From Akkermansia muciniphila (GTDB lineage Bacteria > Verrucomicrobiota > Verrucomicrobiia > Verrucomicrobiales > Akkermansiaceae), in assembly GCF_030848305.1 (NCBI RefSeq), contig NZ_CP114598.1, positions 806,001-870,000 of the forward strand: a DNA stretch of 64,000 bases, read 5' to 3'. The stretch's first letter is position 1, and each line of letters begins with the position of its first letter. The translations under genes and the position numbers were made by a program. Shown piece by piece: positions 18,238-26,865 of the stretch. Below the pieces are notes generated by a model, which searched no databases, was not told the DNA's origin, and worked only from the letters and a program-made list of their open reading frames with translations.

Positions 18238-21200
18238 ATGAAATTAAGACTCCCACATATGCTGCTGGCAGCTGTCATCGCCTGCCTTGGCAGTTTTTCC
18301 ATTACTACGGCAGCCGACTATACAGTCAACAGCGCCGATGAATTCGTTACTGCCTGGAACCAGGCTGCCGCTTCCAATGAAGCTTCAACCATCACGATTA
18401 CGGTACCTTCCGGCTCCGACAACATCACGCTGACCCAGGAGCAACGAGCCCAGTTGAACGCTATCTCCGGAACGGGGAATGTCACCGTCCAAATGGCGGA
18501 CGCCAGCAACAAACTGGTTAATTTCAATTACGATCTGGTTAACAACCAGGTCAGCTTCAACGACATCACCTTGAGCGAACCTCTGGGAAGCGACAATGAC
18601 ATTGTGGTGACGAATGCTTCAGCTACCACCACTATTGACGGCAGGAATATTGCCATCGAAGGTACGAATGACGCCGCCAATCCCAGGACGGTGGGAGCAA
18701 CCGTCACCTCCACGAACGGACAGGTAGGCATCGGCGACAATGTTTCCATGGAAAAAGCCGTTACCGTCACTGGCCAGGCAGTTCAAACCGCAGACCCGGC
18801 AACGCCGCCGGCGGGACAAGCCTATACCAGGACGACGTACAATACTTACAATAAATCCAATGAGCGGGCCGTGGTCCTGGGCAATAACGTCACGATGCAG
18901 GATGCCGTAACGGCGACAGGCCAGATCGTAAGCGATCCGGCGTCCAAAGTTGCCCTGAACGGAGATGTGACTTCCACGGCGGGCATTGGCGCCGTAACTA
19001 CGGAACAGTTTGACGCATCCGGCGCTCAGACCGGCAAAACCGTCATCGACTCCATGGATGACAGCGTTTCCGGAGGCATCATCCTTGGAGAAACCGCAGC
19101 CGGCGCCGTCACCCTTAAAACCGAGGGCGGCAATATTTCCCTGGGAGACAATTCCGTCCTGGACGGCACTGCTGTTTCCGCGGAATCCATCGACCTCAAT
19201 AAAACCGTTTACAGCAATGACGACGGCAGCTGGAACACCGTCGCAAGCACGGAAAAGCTGGGCTCCATCGAAGGCAGCGTCACGCTTGGCGAAAACACGA
19301 CCGTCAAGGGAAATTCCACCCTGGCGGCGGATGACAATATCGCCATTGGCAACAACAGCGTCATCACCGGCAATACCGCTGCTGACGGCGTGATTTCCGC
19401 AGGCGGCCAGATCTCCATCGGGGACGGCGTCCAGGTCCTGGACAACACCGCCTCCACCGCCGGCAAAGCCGCCATCAACCTGGCGGACGGGCAGACCCTG
19501 TACATCGGCTCCGGCGCAATTCTTTCCGGCAATACGTCCAACGGAGTTTCCGGTTCCGTGCAGGCGGGCCAGAACACCCAGATCAACGTTTATACGGACG
19601 CCACCGCCTACACGTTCATCAATGACGGCATCTCCACCGCGGCCCCCGCTCCCACGGCTGACGCCGCCCCGCTGGCTGCCGACCAGACCGTGATGACGAA
19701 GACCGGAGCGGGCACTCTCGTTTACGGCGGCGCTGAAGCCGCCGATACGTTCGGAGGAACCTACCAGCAGCTTGAAGGCAACCTGATCATCGGCCATGCC
19801 GCCTTCGGCGCCGCTGACTCCGCCACCGGAAAAGCCGGTCCCCTCCAGTCCATGGACGGCGCCGTGATGGGAACGGACGATACGGTTTACGACATTCGGA
19901 CGGGACAGGTGACCCTGGCGAAGAATTCCACCATGAAGGGAGCTTCCGCCACCTTCGGAGGCGACTCCACCCTGTTGCTGAGCGACGGTTCCGTGCTGGA
20001 CTTAGGCGCTCCCGCCACGTTCCAGGATAATTCCCGCGTAGGCATCCAGGTATCCGACGCCAGCGGCAACCCCGTTCCGCTCGCCCAGCTCCACAAGGGC
20101 ACGGAAAGCGTGACGGCCACGCTGAACGGCACGGACATTTCCGGCCGCCTGCTGAACAACGTATTCCTGAGCACCACCATGGCTCCGGGAACGGCGGAAG
20201 GCACCACTATCATCACCCAGGACATGAAGGGCATTGACGGCCCCATGTCCGGCTACAACGGCAACGTTTACACCGTAGCGGCCGCCCTGGAAAACAACCG
20301 TTTGAACGTGGCCGCCGGTTCTCCCGCCTCCCAGTTCTACGAAAACCTGTTCCGGGCCGCGAGCGCGGATGAAGCTGCCCGCATCATCCAGTCCGTCAGC
20401 GGTGAACATGTGGTGAACTTCACCTGGGCGGCCAGCCGCACCGTGCGGAACTTCGCCGACCTGGGACGCATTCAATCCGCCGCCTCCATGGCGCGCCAGA
20501 CGGAAGACACCGTTGAAGTAGTGGACGCCAAAGGTTCTCCCATCGCCCGCAAGACAATCGCCAGGGGCAACGGCAATATCTGGGTAGGCGGCATGGGCAT
20601 CTGGGATGACCAGGACGCCCGCGACGGAGTTTCCGGTTACAAGTACAATGCCGGCGGTTATGCCGTAGGCATTGACTACAAGGCTGCGCAGGGTTCCCTG
20701 ATCGGCATCGCCGCCGGCCAGAGCTTCGGCGACTTCAAGGACAAAACGGGCATCGGCGCCGACTATGACGTGGACTCCTTCCTGGCCATGATCTACGGAC
20801 GCATGCATCCCTTCAAGGACAGCAAGTTCACGCTGGACGGCTACGGCGCTTACGGCCGCTCCCGTTTCAAGGGCGATTCTTACATGATGGGTTCCGCCGC
20901 CAACGGCAGAGCGGATGCGGACACCTTCAGCGGCGCCCTTTACGGCACCTGGACGGAACGTTTCGCGCTCGGAAAAGCCTTTGTGACGCCCTACACGGGT
21001 ATTGAATTCATGACGTCCGAACTCAAGGGTTTCTCTGAAAGCGGGCCTTACGGACGCACCTTCGGCCACGCCCGGGCCCAGAACTGGACCATTCCCGTCG
21101 GCATTACGATCGCCCGCTCCTACCAGACGGACGGAGGCACCACCATCACCCCGGCCCTGACAGTAGCAGTATCCCAGGATGTGAGCCGCATGAATCCCAA

Positions 21201-21393
21201 ATCCAATGTCTCCGGACCTCTTGGGACCTGGAATGCCCGCGGCGTCAACGTTGGCCGCACCGCATTCCGCCTGAACGCCGGCGTTGACATGATCTTCTCC
21301 AACAAGTGGGGAGCCCGCGTCTGCTACCAGTTCGAGACCCGCAACCAGCTGACCGCCCACGGCATCAACGGCGCCATCAGCTATACGTTCTAA
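18238..21393 (+). CDS. Autotransporter (type Va-like) surface protein
   Basis: The 1051-residue product has a Sec signal peptide (residues 1 to about 25, ending ITTAAD), a passenger of about 750 residues rich in Asn, Gly, Thr and short repeats such as LGDN, IGNNS and LGENT that suggest a beta-helix, and a C-terminal translocator barrel (about 776-1051) ending ISYTF with the aromatic terminal residue typical of outer-membrane beta-barrels. Such proteins export their passenger through the barrel to the cell surface. The passenger has no recognised enzymatic domain, so adhesion or glycan contact is a guess. It stands alone, with an AT-rich upstream region, an A-rich ribosome-binding context (AAAAAAAGC before the ATG) and its own terminator. 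Confidence 0.88.
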   Translation: MKLRLPHMLLAAVIACLGSFSITTAADYTVNSADEFVTAWNQAAASNEASTITITVPSGSDNITLTQEQRAQLNAISGTGNVTVQMADASNKLVNFNYDLVNNQVSFNDITLSEPLGSDNDIVVTNASATTTIDGRNIAIEGTNDAANPRTVGATVTSTNGQVGIGDNVSMEKAVTVTGQAVQTADPATPPAGQAYTRTTYNTYNKSNERAVVLGNNVTMQDAVTATGQIVSDPASKVALNGDVTSTAGIGAVTTEQFDASGAQTGKTVIDSMDDSVSGGIILGETAAGAVTLKTEGGNISLGDNSVLDGTAVSAESIDLNKTVYSNDDGSWNTVASTEKLGSIEGSVTLGENTTVKGNSTLAADDNIAIGNNSVITGNTAADGVISAGGQISIGDGVQVLDNTASTAGKAAINLADGQTLYIGSGAILSGNTSNGVSGSVQAGQNTQINVYTDATAYTFINDGISTAAPAPTADAAPLAADQTVMTKTGAGTLVYGGAEAADTFGGTYQQLEGNLIIGHAAFGAADSATGKAGPLQSMDGAVMGTDDTVYDIRTGQVTLAKNSTMKGASATFGGDSTLLLSDGSVLDLGAPATFQDNSRVGIQVSDASGNPVPLAQLHKGTESVTATLNGTDISGRLLNNVFLSTTMAPGTAEGTTIITQDMKGIDGPMSGYNGNVYTVAAALENNRLNVAAGSPASQFYENLFRAASADEAARIIQSVSGEHVVNFTWAASRTVRNFADLGRIQSAASMARQTEDTVEVVDAKGSPIARKTIARGNGNIWVGGMGIWDDQDARDGVSGYKYNAGGYAVGIDYKAAQGSLIGIAAGQSFGDFKDKTGIGADYDVDSFLAMIYGRMHPFKDSKFTLDGYGAYGRSRFKGDSYMMGSAANGRADADTFSGALYGTWTERFALGKAFVTPYTGIEFMTSELKGFSESGPYGRTFGHARAQNWTIPVGITIARSYQTDGGTTITPALTVAVSQDVSRMNPKSNVSGPLGTWNARGVNVGRTAFRLNAGVDMIFSNKWGARVCYQFETRNQLTAHGINGAISYTF

Positions 21394-21438
21394 GTAGGCA
21401 GAGCGCTTCAGCGCATGCTTTTACTTGGTTATGGTAGG

Positions 21439-21470
21439 CCCTTTCCCGCCCCGCGCGGGAAAGGGTTTTC
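21439..21470 (+). terminator. Rho-independent terminator of the autotransporter gene
   Basis: Arms CCCTTTCCCGC (21439-21449) and GCGGGAAAGGG (21455-21465) form an 11-bp perfect stem with a 5-base loop followed by TTTTCC. It lies 46 bases past the stop. Confidence 0.82.
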
Positions 21471-21502
21471 CGTATATTTCCGCATCCGTTCTTTGAAATA
21501 AC

Positions 21503-21522
21503 ATTTCCTGACAAACAGGAAA
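21503..21522. repeat. Small hairpin, 8-bp perfect arms
   Basis: ATTTCCTG and CAGGAAAT flank the loop ACAAA. It lies between the autotransporter terminator and the palindromes upstream of the PEP-CTERM gene. Role unknown. Confidence 0.5.
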
Positions 21523-21530
21523 TTCCTTTG

Positions 21531-21545
21531 CGGATTCTCAATCCG
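21531..21545. repeat. Distal copy of a palindromic element
   Basis: CGGATT-CTC-AATCCG. It is the exact reverse complement of the core of the palindrome inside the PEP-CTERM promoter 152 bases downstream, so the two could be a pair of binding sites for one dimeric regulator, or together a long-range inverted repeat. Confidence 0.55.
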
Positions 21546-21675
21546 GCATCTTTCTATCAGGAGTAAATATTTAGACAATGAAAAATATTATGATTAGCTC
21601 CACTCTCATATTCTCTTCTCATTCAAGTGATCATGAAATATTTCCGGCGATATGCTCCCTTCTCAGATATTTACA

Positions 21676-21704
21676 TTGACAACGGATTGAGAATCCGTTA
21701 TGTG
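21676..21704 (+). promoter_or_regulatory. Predicted promoter of the PEP-CTERM gene with a palindrome filling its spacer
   Basis: A perfect -35 TTGACA (21676-21681) and a TATGTG -10 (21699-21704) are 17 bases apart. The spacer is almost exactly occupied by the palindrome AACGGATT-GAG-AATCCGTT (21681-21699). Transcription would start near 21711, giving a leader of about 20 nt before the ATG at 21730. An operator at this position could allow repression by occlusion or MerR-like activation; this is inference. Confidence 0.55.
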
Positions 21705-21729
21705 CTCTTTTCTAAAGTATCTGCTGAAT

Positions 21730-22476
21730 ATGAAGTTATCTACATTCTGCATCTTATGCTGCCTTTCCGCGGGTCTTTCCCAAGCTGCCGTCTATGTCTG
21801 GAGCGGAGCGGCAGGAAACGGAATTTATGGAGACGCCAACAACTGGACGGTAAATGGCACGCCGAACGGCTATTTCCCGCAAAGCAGCCGGGATGAAGCC
21901 ATCATCGGAGAAAATGCCGGAACGATCACCTGGTCCCCCGCCCAATCCTATTTCGGGGAAACCAGCATAGTTGGAATAGGGTCTGGAAGCACCCTGCTTT
22001 GTACCACGGGGACAGGAACGGGAGATATCAATGTTGATCTGTTCAAAGTGGAAGAGAATGCCCAATTGGTGTTTGAATCCAGCAACGCCCTCGGACTGCA
22101 ACGCGACTTTACAATGGACTTCGGCGTTTTTACGGCGGAAGAACACGGTTCCTGGATTGCCACGAATCTCGCCAACTTCTGGACCAATGGAAGAACCGTC
22201 ACCTTCTTCGGCACATTGGATATGCGTAAGCTTTCCGGGAGCGGAACCATTGAACTTGCTTCCCTTAAATCTTCCCAAGAGGGAGGCAATATCAACCTGG
22301 ACTTGAGTAATCTGCAATTCGTCGGCAACAAGAAAATACAAGCGACCGCTGAACAGGTTACGGAGAACGACGTCACCAAGGTAGTGATCAGCTATGAAAT
22401 GATTCCGGAACCCGCAACGGCCACGCTGAGCCTTCTGGGACTGGGCGGCCTGCTGCTGAGAAGAAAGAGACAGTAG
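21730..22476 (+). CDS. PEP-CTERM sorting-domain surface protein
   Basis: The 248-residue protein (from the ATG at 21730, which gives the signal peptide MKLSTFCILCCLSAGLSQA) starts its mature part with VYVWSGAAGNGIYGDANNW, a pattern common in beta-rich surface proteins of Verrucomicrobiota. It ends with a PEP-CTERM signal: IPEPATA, a hydrophobic helix (LSLLGLGGLLL) and a basic tail RRKRQ. PEP-CTERM proteins are processed by exosortase-type enzymes and held at the cell surface or in exopolysaccharide. No catalytic domain is seen. An upstream in-frame ATG at 21700 would fall before the predicted transcription start, so 21730 is favoured. Confidence 0.85.
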   Translation: MKLSTFCILCCLSAGLSQAAVYVWSGAAGNGIYGDANNWTVNGTPNGYFPQSSRDEAIIGENAGTITWSPAQSYFGETSIVGIGSGSTLLCTTGTGTGDINVDLFKVEENAQLVFESSNALGLQRDFTMDFGVFTAEEHGSWIATNLANFWTNGRTVTFFGTLDMRKLSGSGTIELASLKSSQEGGNINLDLSNLQFVGNKKIQATAEQVTENDVTKVVISYEMIPEPATATLSLLGLGGLLLRRKRQ

Positions 22477-22498
22477 CCCTTTCCGCACGTTAATTCCA

Positions 22499-22534
22499 CC
22501 CCGGCTTATTCCCAAAGGAAAGCCGGGGTTTTCT
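22499..22534 (+). terminator. Rho-independent terminator of the PEP-CTERM gene
   Basis: CCCCGGCTT (22499-22507) pairs with AAGCCGGGG (22520-22528) and is followed by TTTTCTTTT. It lies 22 bases past the stop. Confidence 0.85.
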
Positions 22535-22644
22535 TTTGCCGCCGCCCCGGTTCGCACGCTCCTTCCTTCTCCATTACCGCAACATTATCCTGCGGAACCG
22601 GGCAACGCCCTTCCAGACGGGGAAAATCCGTGTTCCGGGCAAGG

Positions 22645-24012
22645 TCAGAACTCGCAGTTCCGCGGGGTACGGGCAAAAGGCAGGACGTCGCGGATGTTGG
22701 TCACTCCGGTCACGAACATCAGCAGACGTTCAAACCCGGCCCCGAATCCGGCGTGCGGCACCGTGCCGTAACGGCGCAGATCCGCATACCAGCGGTACGC
22801 TTCCGCATTCATGCCCATGCGGCGCATGTTTTCCTCCAGAATGTCCAGCCGCTCTTCACGCTGGCTGCCGCCCACGATCTCACCGATGCCGGGCACCAGC
22901 ACATCCATGGCGGTGACGGTCTTCCCGTCTTCGTTCAGGCGCATGTAGAAGGGTTTAATCTCCTTCGGGTAGTTATAAACGATGACGGGGCATTTAAAAT
23001 GTTCCTCCGTCAGGAAACGTTCGTGCTCGCTCTGCAGATTGATGCCCCAGGAAACGGGGTAATCAAATGTTTTGCCGCTCTTGAGCAGGATATCAACGGC
23101 TTCCGTATAGGAACAGCGCACAAACGGCGTTTCCTTCACATGCTCCAGGCGTTCCCGCAGCCCCTTGTCCACAAAACGGGTCAGGAATTCCACTTCTTCC
23201 GCGCTGTTCGCCAAGGCGTCCCCGACGAGAAAACGGACAAACTCTTCCGCCATGTCCATGTCTCCATACAGATCGCAGAAAGCCATTTCAGGCTCCACCA
23301 TCCAGAATTCCGCCGCATGGCGCGTGGTGTTGGAGTTCTCCGCCCGAAATGTGGGGCCAAAGGTATAAATGTTGCTCAGGGCGCATGCGAACGCTTCCCC
23401 TTCCAGCTGGCCGCTTACCGTGAGGTAGGCCGCCTTGCCGAAGAAATCCCGGGAGGCGTCACGGGAGGCGGCGTCTCCCACATCCAGCGTCGTCACACGG
23501 AACATTTCTCCGGCTCCCTCACAGTCACTGGCGGTGATGATGGGAGTGCTGACCCAGGAAAAATCCCTTTCCTGGAAAAAGCGGTGAATGGCGAAGGCCA
23601 GCCTGCTGCGCATGCGGAACACGGCTCCAAACAGGTTGGTGCGGGGGCGCAAATGAGCGATGGAACGCAGGAACTCCGGCGTATGCCCTTTTTTCTGCAG
23701 GGGATAGGAATCCGGAACAGCCCCCACCAGCTCCAGGGAGGCGGCGCGCAATTCCCACCGCTGCCTCCCCTGCCCGGCAACCAGAGCGCCGCGGATGCTC
23801 ACGGCAGACCCCGTAGCCATTTCCCCAATCCGTTCATAGCCGGGAATGCCTGCATCCGCCACCACCTGGAGAGAGGCGACGGAGGAACCGTCATTTACCT
23901 CCAAAAAGGAAAAAGCCCTGGAATCACGGCGCGTACGCACCCATCCCTGAATCAGGACGTCCGGCATTTCCGCCTCGCTGGCCAGGACATGTTTCACCAA
24001 TGTTCTGTTCAT
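22645..24012 (-). CDS. asnS: Asparaginyl-tRNA synthetase
   Basis: AsnRS charges tRNA-Asn. The product (455 residues from the ATG at 24012) has an N-terminal OB-fold anticodon-binding domain (VLIQGWVRTRRDSRAFSFLEVNDGS) and a class IIb catalytic core: motif 2 region FGPTFRAENSNTTRHAAEFWMVEPEM, and motif 3 GFGAGFERLLMFVTGV, ending RDVLPFARTPRNCEF. The terminal TPRNCEF-type ending and YPKEIKPFYMRLNEDGKTV are typical of AsnRS and separate it from AspRS. A second ATG at 24015 and one at 24045 are possible starts. Presence of AsnRS means Asn-tRNA need not be made by transamidation. Confidence 0.95.
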   Translation of the reverse strand: MNRTLVKHVLASEAEMPDVLIQGWVRTRRDSRAFSFLEVNDGSSVASLQVVADAGIPGYERIGEMATGSAVSIRGALVAGQGRQRWELRAASLELVGAVPDSYPLQKKGHTPEFLRSIAHLRPRTNLFGAVFRMRSRLAFAIHRFFQERDFSWVSTPIITASDCEGAGEMFRVTTLDVGDAASRDASRDFFGKAAYLTVSGQLEGEAFACALSNIYTFGPTFRAENSNTTRHAAEFWMVEPEMAFCDLYGDMDMAEEFVRFLVGDALANSAEEVEFLTRFVDKGLRERLEHVKETPFVRCSYTEAVDILLKSGKTFDYPVSWGINLQSEHERFLTEEHFKCPVIVYNYPKEIKPFYMRLNEDGKTVTAMDVLVPGIGEIVGGSQREERLDILEENMRRMGMNAEAYRWYADLRRYGTVPHAGFGAGFERLLMFVTGVTNIRDVLPFARTPRNCEF

Positions 24013-24120
24013 CATGGCGCAAGTATAATACAGCGCCCTGCCCATGCCAGAAGAATTGCTCTACCACAGAGAGAATATTCCGTATCTTCCGGCAGAGAAG
24101 GAGAAATACGCCGCACTCTG

Positions 24121-25401
24121 TTACTTGGAAGGCTGCATGACCTGCCGCCCCGTCGTAATGGCGATGGCATCCGCCAGCGGCATTTCCTTTTCCGTGTGGG
24201 CAGCCCCCCAGGAATCTGAAAAGATAAGCGTTTTCTTTTCCTCGTCAAAACCGGTGATCAGCCTCAAATGGCCTCCGCGCGTCTGGGACAAACGCAGCGG
24301 TTCCGGAACAATGCCAAGCTGTACGGACCAGAACACGGGGATGCCCGCCATGATATAGGGTTTAATGGTATTGAGCCACCTGTCCACCTGGGACGGTGAC
24401 CCCGCGCGCGCCAGCTTCAGGACTTCCCCGTCCGCATTGTCCCAGAAGCCGGACCAGTCATGTTCATTTTCCACCTTCTCTTTTTTCAGCTTGGAGGCGG
24501 CGCGGTTATAGGCTTTCAACAGATTCTTGAAATCACGGGAATTCGCCAGGGAATCCAGCACTTTAATCCGTATCTGGAAGCGGGTCCCGATTTTTTTCAG
24601 GTTTTCCGCCATTGCCGCCGTATTAGTGCCTCCGCCCGCAGAGGTATTGGCCAGGGAAGCCAGTTCATGCTGATCCACATAATCCATTCCATAATAGGCA
24701 AAAATGCGGGCGGCCGTAGCCACCACGCAATAACCTTTCTGGCCCTGGTCCACCATGGGAATATCCTGAATCACCACCCGCTTTCCTTCTTTCCTGACGT
24801 GCTGTTTGATATCCGCCTTTCTGGCCCGGGAAGAAGCATCGCTCCTTGCGATGGAATCTTCCGTGGGACCGGCCTTCATCCGGATAAATTCCGCTTCAAA
24901 TTCCCTGCCCTCCCGCGATGTATTGATTTCCAGGGTAATGGCCCCGTTATCCCAAATCCAGGACCAGCCGTTGACCTTGACCACCGCCTCCTTGCGGGAG
25001 GCCCGGTACTCCCTGGGCTGAATTCCGGTAAGAGCCGTCAGGGATTCCTTGATGAGCTCCAGGCGTTTGTCAAATTCATCCTTGCCAATAGCCCCGTTGT
25101 CCCCCTTGTTGTACATCATGATCGTCATTGACTGGGGGGCTCCTTCCTTCCAGTTCACCAGCATTTCCCCCAGGGACATGTCCCCTATCTTGATGGAGGG
25201 CTTCGCAATCCGGAGCTGGGTCTTGCCTTTGTCCACCCAGCCGCCGGACTCTCCGTTAAAATATTTTCCGAACAAATCCGGCTGAGGCAGCTTCCAGAAC
25301 GCGCCAGACTTCAAATCCGGCGCCATGTCGCCCGCGCCCCAGGCGGAGGGAAGAAAGCAGCAGACTGAAAGGAAAGGCAGAATGGAAGAGATAAGTCGCA
25401 T
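24121..25401 (-). CDS. Secreted C39-like (papain-fold) cysteine peptidase
   Basis: The 426-residue protein has a Sec signal peptide (LISSILPFLSVCCFLPSAWGA). Residues about 25-200 form an unrecognised N-terminal domain. The C-terminal part has a papain-like active site: Cys225 in DQGQKGYCVVATAARIFAYYG, His in GGHLRLITGFD and a following SDSWG that supplies the Asp. This matches C39-like peptidases of the Peptidase_C39_2 type, usually exported enzymes or bacteriocin-processing domains. There is no ABC transporter domain or bacteriocin gene nearby, so it is probably a periplasmic or secreted peptidase or peptidoglycan-peptide hydrolase. It is divergent from nothing and stands alone. Confidence 0.72.
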   Translation of the reverse strand: MRLISSILPFLSVCCFLPSAWGAGDMAPDLKSGAFWKLPQPDLFGKYFNGESGGWVDKGKTQLRIAKPSIKIGDMSLGEMLVNWKEGAPQSMTIMMYNKGDNGAIGKDEFDKRLELIKESLTALTGIQPREYRASRKEAVVKVNGWSWIWDNGAITLEINTSREGREFEAEFIRMKAGPTEDSIARSDASSRARKADIKQHVRKEGKRVVIQDIPMVDQGQKGYCVVATAARIFAYYGMDYVDQHELASLANTSAGGGTNTAAMAENLKKIGTRFQIRIKVLDSLANSRDFKNLLKAYNRAASKLKKEKVENEHDWSGFWDNADGEVLKLARAGSPSQVDRWLNTIKPYIMAGIPVFWSVQLGIVPEPLRLSQTRGGHLRLITGFDEEKKTLIFSDSWGAAHTEKEMPLADAIAITTGRQVMQPSK

Positions 25402-25631
25402 AACGGCAAAGAAGGCGGAGAATGATCCCGCTGCACGGAATCTACGCTGATCATGTTATTCTCCCATGATGGTTCTGCCAAGAAAAAATGAACCTTCCTC
25501 CGGCAAACTATCCCTTCTTTCCCTTTGCCCCAATTTGCCTTATTCCCATAATCCTTCCCGGTAAAAAAACCGGCCTGCCGCAGTGAATTCCGCAGCAGGC
25601 CGGCCTGAATAAATCAACCCCGGTCCAGTAT
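25402..25631. other. Intergenic region between trxA and the C39-like peptidase gene
   Basis: These 230 bases hold the trxA terminator on the left. The remainder should include the peptidase promoter, but no clear -35/-10 pair was found. Confidence 0.5.
25561..25603 (-). terminator. Rho-independent terminator of trxA
   Basis: On the minus strand, CCGGCCTGC (plus-strand partner 25595-25603) pairs with GCAGGCCGG (25570-25578). A run of seven Ts follows (plus-strand As 25563-25569). It lies about 30 bases past the trxA stop. Confidence 0.8.
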
Positions 25632-25949
25632 TTACATGAACGGACGCAAACGCTGCATGATGGCATCCTTGGAAGAGGCGCCCACCATCGTATCCATGAT
25701 TTCCCCGTCCTTGATGATCAGAAGGGTAGGAATAGTGCGCACGCCATAGGTGGCAGCCAGTCCGTTGTTGGCGTCCACATCCACTTTGCCCACCTTGATC
25801 TTGCCTGCCAATTCCGTAGAAAGCTGGTCGATAATCGGGGCGATCATGCGGCAGGGACCGCACCATGTAGCCCAGAAATCGACAAGCACAGGAATGTCGG
25901 ACTTCAGAACTTCATCCTCAAAATTTGCTTCGGAAAATACGTTTGCCAT
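25632..25949 (-). CDS. trxA: Thioredoxin
   Basis: This 105-residue cytoplasmic disulfide reductase has the active site WCGPC (Cys30, Cys33) within [19 protein letters not shown], the buried Asp in VDVDAN, and the cis-Pro in [12 protein letters not shown]. Length and motifs are those of classical thioredoxin 1, with no signal peptide. It is 38 bases downstream of the Pro/Ala-rich membrane-protein gene on the same strand, so both may share a transcript, and it has its own terminator. Confidence 0.95.
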   Translation of the reverse strand: MANVFSEANFEDEVLKSDIPVLVDFWATWCGPCRMIAPIIDQLSTELAGKIKVGKVDVDANNGLAATYGVRTIPTLLIIKDGEIMDTMVGASSKDAIMQRLRPFM

Positions 25950-25987
25950 AGTACCGCTTAGAGTATTTCAACAGTTATTACGTTCAC

Positions 25988-26677
25988 TTATTCTTCCGCA
26001 TCGGCGCCATCATCGGAAGGCTCGTCGGCAGAAGTTTCGGAAGAATCGTCATCCTCCATCTCTTCATCGGCCGCCGCCGCGGGGGCAGGCTTGGAGTCCC
26101 CGCCCAGCCAGCCGGTCATGCTGCGGGCTTCCAGGGTATCCGTAGCATATTGATAACCGACGAAAATAAGCGCAAAGGCAAGGGCTACAAAGGAAAGGAC
26201 ATTCAGCAGCGTACTGGGAGCCGCTTCCGTATCTTCCTGAAACTTCCTGGCCGTAAAGGAGGTGGAAGAAACCGGGGCGGCAGCGGGTGCGGTCTTCAGC
26301 CCGATGGTAGCCTGCGGAAGCTGGGCCGTCGCCATGCCTGCTCCGGGAGGAGTCAGGGGAACGGTAGGAGCGACAGCGGCGGGCGCAGCGCCAGCAGGCG
26401 GAACCACGGGAGCCACGGGCGCCGTGGCGGAACCGAGGGCAACCGTCTTCAAACCGCCGCCAAGCTTGATGCCTCCGCCGAGGCCGGCGGGACGAAGGGG
26501 AATGGTGGGCGCAGCAGCGGCGGGCGGAGTAGCAGGCGCAGGGGCCGGCGCGACGGCTACCGGCGGAACAGCGGGAGCGGCGGGCGCCTTGGGCACGGCA
26601 GGAGCGGCCGGCGGAGTAGGAATGCTGGGCGGAGGCGGAGTACCGCCCGGAATGGGGGGGGGAGGTGGATTACTCAT
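25988..26677 (-). CDS. Pro/Ala-rich protein with single transmembrane helix and acidic tail
   Basis: I do not recognise a family. The 229-residue protein has a low-complexity N-terminal 130 residues of Pro, Ala, Val and Thr, starting MSNPPPPPIPGG and containing two similar blocks (PTIPLRPAG and PTVPLTPPG, each followed by a Gly- or Thr-rich KL/ATAQL segment). One transmembrane helix follows at about 164-182 (LLNVLSFVALAFALIFVGY), then a short loop and an acidic C-terminus (EEMEDDDSSE). The Pro-rich part probably lies in the cytoplasm. Such layouts occur in scaffold or TonB-like energy-linker proteins, but there is no TonB domain. It lies directly upstream of trxA. Confidence 0.7.
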   Translation of the reverse strand: MSNPPPPPIPGGTPPPPSIPTPPAAPAVPKAPAAPAVPPVAVAPAPAPATPPAAAAPTIPLRPAGLGGGIKLGGGLKTVALGSATAPVAPVVPPAGAAPAAVAPTVPLTPPGAGMATAQLPQATIGLKTAPAAAPVSSTSFTARKFQEDTEAAPSTLLNVLSFVALAFALIFVGYQYATDTLEARSMTGWLGGDSKPAPAAAADEEMEDDDSSETSADEPSDDGADAEE

Positions 26678-26865
26678 ATCGGAAAAATAACTGTGCTGAA
26701 CGATAGCTCTCGCTTATTTCAGCCCGTAAATCAAGAAAAAGAATGCGCAAAACCTGAATTCCGCGCAATTTTTTTTAATTTGAAGCGTATTCCATCTCAA
26801 ACACGCTGTCCAGACTTGCCCTGAAAAGCGTTCTTTCCTACGCTGTGTATCCGGCATTATTTCAT

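Noticed and set aside
20002-21360. Long minus-strand open frame opposite the autotransporter barrel
   Set aside because: It is a shadow of the barrel coding region with repetitive codons.
24121-25401. Bacteriocin-processing ABC exporter
   Set aside because: Only a peptidase with a signal peptide is present; no ABC or membrane domain, and no leader-peptide gene nearby.
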